From positions 1 through 64,000 of the forward strand of contig NZ_JAUYZJ010000007.1 of the NCBI RefSeq assembly GCF_030700285.1: DNA of 64,000 nucleotides, written 5' to 3'. Below, in pieces: positions 25,014 to 33,816 of this stretch. The position numbers and the translations under genes were made by a program. Positions within the stretch are counted from its first letter, which is position 1, and every line of letters begins with the position of its first letter. The notes beneath the pieces are model-generated. The model was not told the origin of the DNA and did no database searches. It was given only the letters and a program-made list of their open reading frames with translations. This DNA is from Methylobacterium sp. NEAU K. Lineage in GTDB: Bacteria > Pseudomonadota > Alphaproteobacteria > Rhizobiales > Beijerinckiaceae.

Positions 25014-26647
25014 TCCCCTCCACCGAGGCCGAATCCCGCGGGTCCGGCCCCGCTTGGCGGATCGCCTTCGGGCTCGCGGCCCTCGCCCTGGCGGCGAACC
25101 TGCTGCTCGCCGGGACCGCCATGACCTTCCTGGCTGCCGTGGCGCTGGCGGGCGCCGGCCCGATGGCGCTCGCCTTCAATTTCCACAATCCGGCCGCGCT
25201 GGTGCGTCTGTTCGCGTTGTTGCGCACCGGCGCGCGTTACGGCGAGCGGATGGCCGGTCACCGCGCGGCCCTGACGGATCAAGTCCGCCGCCGTGCCGCC
25301 CTCTTCGCCGCGCTGGCCCGCGCGCCGGAGAGCCGCAGCGCGGGCTGGCAGCTCGGACGCCCGGAGCGCCTCGCCGACTTCATCGACGATGTCGCGGATG
25401 TGGACTACGCCCGGCTGCGCGTCGGCTTTCCGGTGGCGATTACGAGCGCCGCGGTCCTGGCGCTCCTCCTCCTCACGGCCTTCGCCGCGCCGCTCGCCCT
25501 CGTGCCCGTCGCCGGGCTCGCCCTGGCCAGCTTGCCGGTCGCGCGCCTCACGGCAGCGCGGCTCGCCGCGATCGAGACGCGCGTGCGGGCCTCGCGTCGG
25601 GACGCGGCCGCGGATCTCGGAGCCGCCCTCGCCGGCGCCGTGGCGCTCGACGCCGAAGGCCGCCGCTGGGAGGCCGTGCGGGCAGCCCTCGATCCGATCC
25701 GGGCCGCCGAGCGGGAGGCGGCCGCAGGGCGGCGCGCGCTCGCTGGATTGGAGGCCCTCCTGGCGCTCGCCGGCCCCACCGCTGCCGTGGCCGTCCTGCT
25801 CGCCGCGTGGAACGCTGGCGCGCGCGGCACCGAATTCCTGCCGGCGGCATTCCTGGCCTTCGCGTGGCTGGGACTTGCCGAGCCGATGCTCGCCCTCGGG
25901 CGTGCCCTTCTCGGGGCGGCCCGTGCCCGTCTCGCCCGAGCGAGCCTCGCCCAGACGCACCGCGCCGCCCGAGGGGGCGCCGACGAGGTGGAAATCGGAC
26001 GACGGGATGGGATCCGCTGTCCCGGCGCCCTCGCCGTGCAGGGTTTGCGGCTGCAGGCCCCCGACGGCCGCGACCTCGGGCCCGTGCCGGAACTCGCGGT
26101 CGCGCCGGGCGCGGCCCTGACCCTCGTGGGGGCCAGCGGCTGCGGCAAGACCTCGCTGCTCAAGGCGCTCGCAGGCTGGAGCAACGACCGGTCCGGAGAG
26201 ACAATCCGGCTCGGCGGTACCCCACGCTCGGCGGCCGAGCGACGCCTGCTGACGTATCTCGGCCTGCACGACGCGGCGATCCTCGCCGACACCGTCCGGG
26301 AGAACCTGTTCGCACCCGGCGCCTCGGAGGCGGAGCTGTGGGCGGCGCTGGAACTGGTCGAGCTCGATGCCCGCATCCGCTCGCAGGGAGGCCTCGATGC
26401 CTGGATCACGGAAGGCAGCCTCTCGCTGGGCGAGGCCCGGCGGCTCGACCTCGCCCGCGCCGCCCTGAGCCCGGCTCCGGTGATCCTGCTCGATGAGCCC
26501 GGCGAGCACCTCGGCGACCGTCAGGCTGCGCGCATCCTCGGCCGCCTGCTGGCCTGCTGGAGCGACCGCGTCGTCGTATTGACGAGCCATCGCCCGGAAC
26601 CCGGCGTCCCGTCACGCCGATGCGCGCTGGACAGCCTCCGGACCTGA
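25010..26647 (+). CDS. cydC: ABC exporter subunit CydC
   Basis: 545 residues from the ATG at 25010, which overlaps the cydD stop. Membrane domain followed by an ATPase domain with Walker A GASGCGKTS and Walker B PVILLDEPGEH. The signature motif is degenerate: SLSLGEARRLDLARA instead of LSGGExxR, and the segment after DEP is GEHLGD rather than TxxLD. In heterodimeric ABC exporters one site is often non-canonical; this could be the impaired half of CydDC. Its partner and position next to cydAB make the assignment firm. Confidence 0.85.
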   Translation: MIPSTEAESRGSGPAWRIAFGLAALALAANLLLAGTAMTFLAAVALAGAGPMALAFNFHNPAALVRLFALLRTGARYGERMAGHRAALTDQVRRRAALFAALARAPESRSAGWQLGRPERLADFIDDVADVDYARLRVGFPVAITSAAVLALLLLTAFAAPLALVPVAGLALASLPVARLTAARLAAIETRVRASRRDAAADLGAALAGAVALDAEGRRWEAVRAALDPIRAAEREAAAGRRALAGLEALLALAGPTAAVAVLLAAWNAGARGTEFLPAAFLAFAWLGLAEPMLALGRALLGAARARLARASLAQTHRAARGGADEVEIGRRDGIRCPGALAVQGLRLQAPDGRDLGPVPELAVAPGAALTLVGASGCGKTSLLKALAGWSNDRSGETIRLGGTPRSAAERRLLTYLGLHDAAILADTVRENLFAPGASEAELWAALELVELDARIRSQGGLDAWITEGSLSLGEARRLDLARAALSPAPVILLDEPGEHLGDRQAARILGRLLACWSDRVVVLTSHRPEPGVPSRRCALDSLRT

Positions 26648-26792
26648 ACCGGGGGCCACGCCGAGCTTGCACCCCATGAACGCCGATCCGCTCGGGCCGC
26701 ATCGACGCCCTGCGCGGCGACGGCCCGGCGCGCCCTGTCGGCAGCCGGAACACGGTGCCCGAGGCGGCCCGCGCCGGATGGCCGCCCACAGG

Positions 26793-26818
26793 GTCCAGGT
26801 GCCGGTGTCCAGGTGCCG
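26793..26818. repeat. Short tandem repeat
   Basis: GTCCAGGTGCCG at 26793-26804 is repeated at 26807-26818 with two bases between. It lies in the 325-bp gap between cydC and the MgtA-like gene, just before a FixK box. No gene is supported in this gap. Confidence 0.6.
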
Positions 26819-26836
26819 TTTCTCCGCCCATGGCCC

Positions 26837-26850
26837 TTGAGGTGGATCAA
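26837..26850 (+). promoter_or_regulatory. FixK box upstream of the MgtA-like ATPase
   Basis: TTGAGGTGGATCAA, identical to the box at 62132-62145. It is centred 130 bp before the ATG at 26973 (163 bp before ATG 27006), farther than in most other cases. Confidence 0.65.
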
Positions 26851-26972
26851 CGCTCAAGGTCCGAGGGCTGTCAGGATGACCGGGGCGGCCCGGGCCGGGC
26901 GATGCTCGCCTCATGGAAGCCCCTGCGCATCCGGAGCCGATTCTCGGCCAGGGCTGACCTCCGAGGCTCGCG

Positions 26973-29624
26973 ATGATCGCTGCACCGGCGGGGACGAAGG
27001 CTTCGATGTCGAGAATGACCCGTATCCGGCGAACGCTCGGCGCAGAGCATCCCCGCGAAGGCCGGGTCCCGCCGCCCGTCCCGTATTTCTGGACCGAGAC
27101 CCCGGAGGCGCTGTCGACGGCGCTTCGGTGCGATCTCGGCGGCCTCCCGTCCGACGAAGCCGCCCGCCGGCTGACCCGCTACGGGGCGAACGTCGATGCC
27201 CCGCCCTCGATCGAGGGCAGCCTCAACGCCGTCCTGCGGCGGCTCCTCGAGCCGCTCTCGCTGATCCTTCTGGTCGCCGCGCTGGTCTCCGCCACATCCG
27301 GCGACTGGATCGGCGGCGCGATCATCGCGGTCATCCTCGCACTGTCCATCGGCCTCGACACCGTTCAGGAGGGGCATGCGGTCAGGACCGCGGAGGCGCT
27401 GCGCCGCTCGGTGGCGCTCAAGGCAGAGGTCAGGCGCGACGGCGCCTTCGTCACGATCCCCGTCGACGGGGTGGTGCCGGGGGATGTGATCCGCGTGCGC
27501 GCCGGAGACATCGTTCCGGCCGACGCCCTGATCATCGAGGCCGGTGCCTTCACAGCCGCCGAGGCGGCGCTCACCGGCGAGCCCTACCCGGTCGAGAAGC
27601 GGCCCGGCAGCGTGAACGCGGCGAGCCCGGCCGAGGCGTCCAACGCCCTCTTCCGCGGCGCGGTCGCCCAGACCGGGGAGGCGGTTGCGCTGGTCGTTTC
27701 CACCGGACGCGCCACGATGTTCGGTGCCGCCGCCGCGGCCCTCGGCGAGACCGCCGCCCCGTCGCCGTTCCAGCGAGATCTGCGCGAATTCGGCCTCGTC
27801 GTCGCGCGGTTGACGATCGCACTCGTCGTCGCCGTCCTGGCGCTCCGCGTCGCCTTCGGCCGTCCCGTCCTCGACTCGCTGCTGTTTGCCGTCGCGCTGG
27901 CCGTCGGGCTCACCCCCGAGCTTCTGCCGATGATCACCACCGTGACGCTGTCCCGCGGCGCCCTGCGCATGGCGAAGCGGAAGGTGATCGTGAAGCGGCT
28001 CGCCGCGATCCACGATCTCGGCGCGATGACGATCCTCTGCACCGACAAGACCGGGACCCTGACCTCCGCGGAGATCGTCCTGAGCGGCAGCCTCGACGGC
28101 GCCGGACGCGAAGACCCGCGGGCGGCCAAGCTCGCCGCCATCGCGGCTTCGCTTGGCGGGGACCGTGGCTCCCTCGATGCGGCCCTCGTCCGCGCGGCTC
28201 CGGAGTCCGCCGCGGGCTGGCGGCTCGAGGGCCGTCGCGCCTTCGACTTCGCCCGGCGCACCGGCTCGGTCCTGGCCCAGGGTCCCGAGGGGGCGCTCCT
28301 GATCGTGAAGGGGGCGCCGGAGGTGGTGGTCCCGCTCTGTCGGTGGCGGCGCGAGGGCGGCCTGGACCGGCCGTTGACGGATACGGAGCGCGCGCAGGCC
28401 CTCGACCGCGTCCGCGCCCTCGCCGCGGAAGGCCAGCGCAGCATCGCCGTCGCGTCGCGAACCGGCGCCGGAGCGGCGGCCCTGGACGAGTCGGAGCTGG
28501 TCCTCGACGGGTTCTGCGCCTTCGCCGATCCTCCCAAGGCGACCGCCGCCGCGGCGGTGGCGCGTCTCGCGGCGGCCGGCGTGCGCGTAAAAGTCCTGTC
28601 CGGAGACGATCCGGTCGTGGTGCGCCGCCTCGCGGGTCTCGTCGGCTTGAACGCCGAGACCACGCTGTCCGGGTCCGAGGTCGCGGCCCTGAGCGACGAT
28701 GCGCTCGCTGTGCGCGTGCGCGAGGTCGACGCCTACGGGCGTCTCACGCCGGATCAGAAGGTGCGCGTGGTCCGCGCCCTGAAGGGCACTGGCGCGGTGG
28801 TGGGCTTCCTCGGCGACGGCATCAACGATGCCCCGGCCCTGCGGCAGGCCGATATCGGCCTGTCGGTCGAGGGCGCCACCGGCGTCGCCCAGGCTGCGGC
28901 CGACATGATCCTGCTCGCCCCGGACCTGGAGGTCGTGGCCGACGGCGTGACCGAAGGGCGCCGGACCTTCGCCAACATCCTCAAATACGTCCGCATGGGC
29001 GCGAGCTCGAACTTCGGCAATATGCTGTCCATGGCCGCCGCCTCGGTGGCGCTGCCGTTCCTGCCGATGCTTCCGACCCAGATCCTGCTCAACAACCTGC
29101 TGTACGATCTGTCCGAGGTCGGCATTCCCTTCGACGGCGTGCCGCCCGCCGCGAGCGCCGAGCCGCAGGTCTGGGACATGGGGAGCCTCATCCGCTTCGC
29201 GGCGGTGATGGGCCCGCTCTCCTCGCTGTTCGACCTCGCGACCTTCGCGCTCCTCCTCATTGCCTTCGGCGCCGGGCCGGAGACCTTCCGCACGGCCTGG
29301 TTCCTGGAATCGATGGCGACGCAGATCCTCGTCATCTTCGTCATCCGCACGAACGGGCGCTCCTGGCGGGACCGACCGAGCGCTGCGCTCGCGGCCTCTT
29401 CGCTCGCCGCCCTCGCGGTCGCCCTCGCGCTGCCGTTCACGCCGGTCGGCCCCTGGTTCGGGTTCGTGGTGCCCCCCCTCCCCGTCATCATGGCCGTCGT
29501 CGCGATCACGGTCGCCTATCTGGGATTGGCCGAACTGGTGAAGCCCCTCGCGCTCGCTGGCCGCGCCGCGGCCGGCCCTGGACATGCCCTGTCCCGGCCG
29601 CAGGGCCGGCCCAGACCCGCCTGA
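26973..29624 (+). CDS. MgtA/MgtB-like P-type cation ATPase (type IIIB)
   Basis: 883 residues from ATG 26973; ATG 27006 (872 residues) is an alternative with GAAGG upstream. Seen: N-terminal PEALSTALRCDLGGLPSDEA cation-ATPase segment, the TGE actuator motif (ALTGEPYPVEK), the phosphorylation site CTDKTGTLT, GDGINDAP hinge, and SSNFGNMLSMAAASVALPFLP with LLNNLLYDLSEVGIPFD, which closely follows MgtA. The family imports Mg2+ into the cytoplasm with ATP. Magnesium specificity is by family; no Mg-sensing leader is seen. A kinase gene follows 23 bp later, probably co-transcribed. Confidence 0.8.
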   Translation: MIAAPAGTKASMSRMTRIRRTLGAEHPREGRVPPPVPYFWTETPEALSTALRCDLGGLPSDEAARRLTRYGANVDAPPSIEGSLNAVLRRLLEPLSLILLVAALVSATSGDWIGGAIIAVILALSIGLDTVQEGHAVRTAEALRRSVALKAEVRRDGAFVTIPVDGVVPGDVIRVRAGDIVPADALIIEAGAFTAAEAALTGEPYPVEKRPGSVNAASPAEASNALFRGAVAQTGEAVALVVSTGRATMFGAAAAALGETAAPSPFQRDLREFGLVVARLTIALVVAVLALRVAFGRPVLDSLLFAVALAVGLTPELLPMITTVTLSRGALRMAKRKVIVKRLAAIHDLGAMTILCTDKTGTLTSAEIVLSGSLDGAGREDPRAAKLAAIAASLGGDRGSLDAALVRAAPESAAGWRLEGRRAFDFARRTGSVLAQGPEGALLIVKGAPEVVVPLCRWRREGGLDRPLTDTERAQALDRVRALAAEGQRSIAVASRTGAGAAALDESELVLDGFCAFADPPKATAAAAVARLAAAGVRVKVLSGDDPVVVRRLAGLVGLNAETTLSGSEVAALSDDALAVRVREVDAYGRLTPDQKVRVVRALKGTGAVVGFLGDGINDAPALRQADIGLSVEGATGVAQAAADMILLAPDLEVVADGVTEGRRTFANILKYVRMGASSNFGNMLSMAAASVALPFLPMLPTQILLNNLLYDLSEVGIPFDGVPPAASAEPQVWDMGSLIRFAAVMGPLSSLFDLATFALLLIAFGAGPETFRTAWFLESMATQILVIFVIRTNGRSWRDRPSAALAASSLAALAVALALPFTPVGPWFGFVVPPLPVIMAVVAITVAYLGLAELVKPLALAGRAAAGPGHALSRPQGRPRPA

Positions 29625-29647
29625 GCCGCCACCGGGGATCGCCGCGC

Positions 29648-31225
29648 ATGCCGCCCGAGAGCCAGAATGCGGTCACGACGTTCCTGACGGACGCGCTGTC
29701 GGACGAGGGCCCGGTCGAGACCGTGTCGACCCACATTTCCAACCTATTCCTGGCGCGGGACCGCGTGTTCAAGGTGAAGCGCGCGGTTCGTTTCCCCTAT
29801 CTCGACTTCTCCACGCCCCGACGGCGCCTCGCCGCGTGCGCGGAGGAGGTCGCCCTCAACAGCCGCACGGCGCCCGCGCTCTACCTCGGCGCCCGCCGGA
29901 TCACGCGCGAACCGAACGGCAGCCTGACCTTCGACGGAGCCGGCGACCTCGTCGACGCCGTCGTGGAGATGCGCCGTTTCCCGGAAGCGGACCTGTTCGA
30001 CGCGATGGCGCGCGACGGGCGTCTCGGCCCCGACCACATCGCGGATCTCGCGCACCGCATCGCGGTGTTTCACGAAGGCGCGGAGGTCAGCCGCGACCAC
30101 GGAGGCGCAGCCGCGATGGCGGCTCTCCTCGACATGAACGACGCCGCGCTCCGAACTTCGACGCTGGTCTCGGCGGGAGAAGCGGAGGCCCTCGCCGCGC
30201 GGTTTCGCGCGGCCCTGGGTCGGCACGGCCGCCTCCTCGACGCCCGCCGTGCCGCCGGAAAGGTCCGCCGCTGCCATGGCGATCTCACCTTGCGCAACAT
30301 CTGCCTGTTCGAGGGGAAGGCGACCCCCTTCGACTGCATCGAGTTCAGCGAGACCATCGCGACGATCGACGTCTTGTACGACCTCGCCTTCGTGCTGATG
30401 GACCTGTGGCACCGCGCGCGCTTCGACCTCGCCAACCTCCTGTTCAACCGGTACCTCGACGTTGCGGACGAGACCGACGGCATCGGCCTGCTGCCGTTCC
30501 TGATGGCGGTGCGCGCCGCCATCCGAGCCCACGTGACCGCGACGCAGGCGGCGGATGCGGCCGACGTCACGGCCGCCGCCAGGATCGCGGAGGCGCACGC
30601 CTATTTCGATCTCGCGGGGCGTCTGCTCGCCGACCGGCCCGTGCGCCTGCTGGCGGTGGGCGGGTTCAGCGGGTCCGGCAAGTCGAGCGTCGCGGCGGTG
30701 GCCGCGCCCTGGATCGGTGCGGCCCCGGGCGCCCGAATCCTGGCGAGCGACCGCATCCGCAAGCGCCTGCACGGGGTCGGCGCCCTGACGCGCCTGCCGG
30801 CCTCCGCGTATGACCCGGCGACGTCCGAGCGGGTCTACGCGACCCTGCGGCAGGAGGCCGGACGCGCCCTCTCCGCAGGTCATTGCGCGGTGGCGGACGC
30901 GGTCTTCGATCGGCCCGAGGAGCGGACGGCGATAGAGGCCATCGCCCGGGAGCGAGGCATCCCGTTCTGTGGCGTCTGGCTGGAGGCGCCGGCCGCGACG
31001 CTGGCAGGTCGGGTCGACAGGCGGGTCGACGATCCCTCGGATGCGACCGCTGCCGTTTCGGCCGCCCAGGTCGCCCGGGGCTGCGGCCCGCTCGCGTGGC
31101 ACCGCCTCGCGGCCGACAGGCCGCTGGACGCTTTGCGCGCGTCAGTCCTGTCGCTGTGCGGCAGCCTCGGGGCGACGGAGACGTTGGCCGCTCCGAGCAT
31201 CGGGGCCGGGCCGCCATTCCCGTGA
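29648..31225 (+). CDS. Two-domain protein: aminoglycoside-phosphotransferase-like kinase plus P-loop kinase
   Basis: 525 residues. The first half is a protein-kinase-like small-molecule phosphotransferase fold with the catalytic loop HGDLTLRNICLF and the metal-binding IEFSETIATID. The second half has a Walker A (GGFSGSGKSSVAA) in a shikimate/gluconate-kinase-like domain with SDRIRKRLHG. This pairing (COG2187 plus COG0645) is known in stress-gene clusters of alphaproteobacteria, substrate unknown. It is 23 bp behind the MgtA-like gene and its stop codon directly abuts the convergent ackA stop. Antibiotic resistance is not implied by the fold. Confidence 0.75.
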   Translation: MPPESQNAVTTFLTDALSDEGPVETVSTHISNLFLARDRVFKVKRAVRFPYLDFSTPRRRLAACAEEVALNSRTAPALYLGARRITREPNGSLTFDGAGDLVDAVVEMRRFPEADLFDAMARDGRLGPDHIADLAHRIAVFHEGAEVSRDHGGAAAMAALLDMNDAALRTSTLVSAGEAEALAARFRAALGRHGRLLDARRAAGKVRRCHGDLTLRNICLFEGKATPFDCIEFSETIATIDVLYDLAFVLMDLWHRARFDLANLLFNRYLDVADETDGIGLLPFLMAVRAAIRAHVTATQAADAADVTAAARIAEAHAYFDLAGRLLADRPVRLLAVGGFSGSGKSSVAAVAAPWIGAAPGARILASDRIRKRLHGVGALTRLPASAYDPATSERVYATLRQEAGRALSAGHCAVADAVFDRPEERTAIEAIARERGIPFCGVWLEAPAATLAGRVDRRVDDPSDATAAVSAAQVARGCGPLAWHRLAADRPLDALRASVLSLCGSLGATETLAAPSIGAGPPFP

Positions 31226-32407
31226 TCACGCCCAGTCCGATGCGCCGAGCACCAAGCGATTGACGGCCCGGGCAATCGGTGCCTCCTCGTCGGCCGGAAC
31301 CACGTACACGCCGACCTCGGATCCGTCCCGGCTGATGCGCGCGTTCCCGGCGGCATTGCGGCTCTCGTCGAGCACGATCCCAGCCCACGACAGTCCCGCG
31401 CAGATCGCGGCCCGAATTGCGGGCGCATTCTCCCCGATTCCGGCCGTGAACACGAGCGCGTCGAGGCCGCCCAGCGCAGCCATGAGCGAGCCCGCCTCGC
31501 GTACCGCGCGGTACGCAAACAGGTCGAGCGCCTCGGCGGCGCGGGGATCGGCGCTGCCCTGCAGCGCCCGCACGTCGTCGCTCAGGCCCGAGACCCCGAG
31601 GAGACCGGATTGCGCGTTCAGGAGATCCGCGACGGCACCCGGGTCCATGCCCCGCTCGCGGATGAGGTGGAGCACCAGTCCGGGATCGACCGCACCGGAG
31701 CGGGTGCCCATCATCAGCCCGTCGAGGGCCGTGAAGCCCATCGTCGTCGCGATGCTGCGGCGTGCCTTCATGGCGCAGAGGCTGGCGCCGTGCCCGAGAT
31801 GCGCCACGATCACGCGGCCCTCGGCCCTGTCGCCGGCGACCTCCGGGAGGACCTCCGCGATGTGCTGGTAGGACAGGCCGTGGAAGCCGTATCGGACGAT
31901 CCCCGCCTCCGTGAGCGCCCGCGGGATCGGGAACAGCTGCGCCAGCCGCGGCTGGGTGCGGTGGAAGGCCGTATCGAAGCAGGCGACCTGCGGCAGGCCG
32001 GGCCACGCCTTCGCGGCGGCCCGGATCGCCGCGAGGTTGTGCGGCTGGTGGGCGGGTGCCAGCGGCGCGAGGCGATCGAGGGCGGTCAGCGTCGCCTCGT
32101 CGACGACGATGGGCTCCGCGAAATCCGGTCCGCCATGGACCACCCGGTGCCCGGCGGCGCGCAGGGACAGATCCGGCGCGCGGCCCAGCGCATCGAGCAA
32201 CCAGGCGACCGTCGCCTCATGATCGGCGTGGGCGATCTCGGGAGAGGCGGCGAGGAAGGACGCCCGCGTCCCGGATGCCTCGACCTTCGCCTCCCGGCCG
32301 ATGCCGGAGACACCACCCCGACACAGGACCCTCGCGGTTCCGGCCTCAAAAAGCGCGAATTTGAGGCTCGACGAGCCGGCATTCAGCACCAGGATCGTCG
32401 GGGTCAT
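31226..32407 (-). CDS. ackA: Acetate kinase
   Basis: 393 residues. Acetyl phosphate + ADP to acetate + ATP (reversible), cytoplasmic. Seen: VLNAGSSSLKFALF at the start, HRVVHGGPDF, FDTAFHRTQPRLAQLFPIPR, RYGFHGLSYQHIAE, and HLGHGASLCAMK with DTTMGFT-like TTMGFTALDGLMMGTRSG. These cover the acetate/ASKHA family motifs, and length is normal. It overlaps pta by 4 bp. With phosphoketolase (59523-62078) it would give substrate-level ATP when respiration is limited. Confidence 0.95.
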   Translation of the reverse strand: MTPTILVLNAGSSSLKFALFEAGTARVLCRGGVSGIGREAKVEASGTRASFLAASPEIAHADHEATVAWLLDALGRAPDLSLRAAGHRVVHGGPDFAEPIVVDEATLTALDRLAPLAPAHQPHNLAAIRAAAKAWPGLPQVACFDTAFHRTQPRLAQLFPIPRALTEAGIVRYGFHGLSYQHIAEVLPEVAGDRAEGRVIVAHLGHGASLCAMKARRSIATTMGFTALDGLMMGTRSGAVDPGLVLHLIRERGMDPGAVADLLNAQSGLLGVSGLSDDVRALQGSADPRAAEALDLFAYRAVREAGSLMAALGGLDALVFTAGIGENAPAIRAAICAGLSWAGIVLDESRNAAGNARISRDGSEVGVYVVPADEEAPIARAVNRLVLGASDWA

Positions 32408-33804
32408 GGAGGCGTCCCGGGGCGGTGGGCGAAGAGCTGTGCGAGCGCGCAGGAGGCCAGACGCGCCTCCGGGCTGTCGGACCGGCTGGTCAGGACGATG
32501 GGCACACGCGCCCCGAGCAGCAGGCCGGCGGCGTCGGCGCCCGCGAGGTGGATCAGCTGCTTGGCCAGCATGTTGCCCGACACCAGGTCCGGTACGACGA
32601 GGATGTCGGCGTCACCCGCCACGGGCGAGATGATCGCCTTCGCGGCGGCGGCCTCCCGCGAGACCGCGTTATCGAAGGCCAGCGGCCCGTCCACGAGGCC
32701 GCCTGTGATCTGGCCGCGCTCGGCCATCTTGCACAGGGCCGCCGCGTCCAACGTCGACCCGAGCTTCGTCGAGACCGTCTCGACGGCCGACAGGATCGCC
32801 ACCTTGGGCTGTGCGAGGCCCAGCGCCCGGCACAGGTCGATGGCATTCTGCACGATGTCGCGCTTCTGCTCCAGGCTTGGGGCGATGTTGACGGCGGCGT
32901 CGGTCAGGAACAGCGGCTTGGGGTAGTTCGGCACATCGAGTGCGTAGACGTGGCTCATGCGCCGCTCGGTCCGAAGGCCCGTTTCCTTCGCGATGGCGGC
33001 CGTCAGGATCTCGTCGGTGTGGAGGGCGCCCTTCATCAGCGCCGCCACCTGTCCGGCGCGGGCCAGCGCCACCGCCCGCTCCGCCGCCGCGTGGCTGTGG
33101 GGGGCGTCGACGATCTCGATGCCGTCGAGTCCAAGGCGGGCCTCGCGCGCGGCGGCCTCGATCTTCGGGCGCGGACCCACCAGAACCGGCACGATCAGCC
33201 CGGCGTCGCGGGCTGCGAGCGCGCCGGCGAGCGAGGCCGCGTCGCAGGGATGGACGATCGCCGTCACGGCCGGGGTGAAGGCGCGCGCCGCCTCGATCAG
33301 GCGGTTCCACTGCACGCCCCGCTCGTGCAGGTGCACCTCCGGCAGGAGGACCCGCGGCCGGCGCACCTTCTCGGTGGGGGCGATCACCTCGGCCTCGCCC
33401 GTAACGACCGGCTCGCCCCGCTCGTTCAGGCACACGCAGTCGAGGCGGATCCGGTGCTGCGCGGCATCCTTCTCGCGCACCGTCACGCGGGCGGTGACCG
33501 CGTCGCCGATCCGGACCGGGTGCAGGAACCGCAGGGTCTGGCTGAGATAGATCGTGCCGGGCCCCGGCAGCGCGGTGCCGAGCACGGCCGAGATCAGCGA
33601 CCCGCCCCACAGCCCGTGGGCGATCACGCCGTGGTAGCGGTCCGTCGCGGCATAATCCCGGTCGAGATGGGCCGGGTTCACGTCGCCGGAGGCCAGTGCG
33701 AACAGGCTGATGTCCTGGGCCCGCAGGGTGCGGGTCAGGCAGGCGCTGTCGCCCACCGCGATCTCGTCGAAGGTGCGGTTCTCGATGAAGCGGAGCGGTT
33801 CCAT
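32404..33804 (-). CDS. pta: MaoC-like hydratase domain fused to phosphate acetyltransferase
   Basis: 466 residues. Residues 1-150 are a MaoC/hot-dog domain (IENRTFDEIAVGDSACLTR, then FALASGDVNPAHLDRDYA and HGLWGGSLISAVLG), the fold that hydrates enoyl-CoA. The rest is a phosphotransacetylase/phosphotransbutyrylase domain (acetyl phosphate + CoA to acetyl-CoA + Pi), with the usual SAVETVSTKLGSTLDA and VSGNMLAKQLIHLAGADAAG regions. This bifunctional architecture is known in alphaproteobacteria. Between phaC and ackA it ties acetyl phosphate to acetyl-CoA and PHB. Acyl specificity (acetyl or butyryl) is not certain. Confidence 0.85.
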   Translation of the reverse strand: MEPLRFIENRTFDEIAVGDSACLTRTLRAQDISLFALASGDVNPAHLDRDYAATDRYHGVIAHGLWGGSLISAVLGTALPGPGTIYLSQTLRFLHPVRIGDAVTARVTVREKDAAQHRIRLDCVCLNERGEPVVTGEAEVIAPTEKVRRPRVLLPEVHLHERGVQWNRLIEAARAFTPAVTAIVHPCDAASLAGALAARDAGLIVPVLVGPRPKIEAAAREARLGLDGIEIVDAPHSHAAAERAVALARAGQVAALMKGALHTDEILTAAIAKETGLRTERRMSHVYALDVPNYPKPLFLTDAAVNIAPSLEQKRDIVQNAIDLCRALGLAQPKVAILSAVETVSTKLGSTLDAAALCKMAERGQITGGLVDGPLAFDNAVSREAAAAKAIISPVAGDADILVVPDLVSGNMLAKQLIHLAGADAAGLLLGARVPIVLTSRSDSPEARLASCALAQLFAHRPGTPP

Positions 33805-33816
33805 CAGGCCACCCGT

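Noticed and set aside
26813..29640. Long rightward frame in front of the kinase gene (to 31225)
   Set aside because: Only the part from ATG 29648 has kinase motifs; the front is an out-of-frame reading of the MgtA-like gene.
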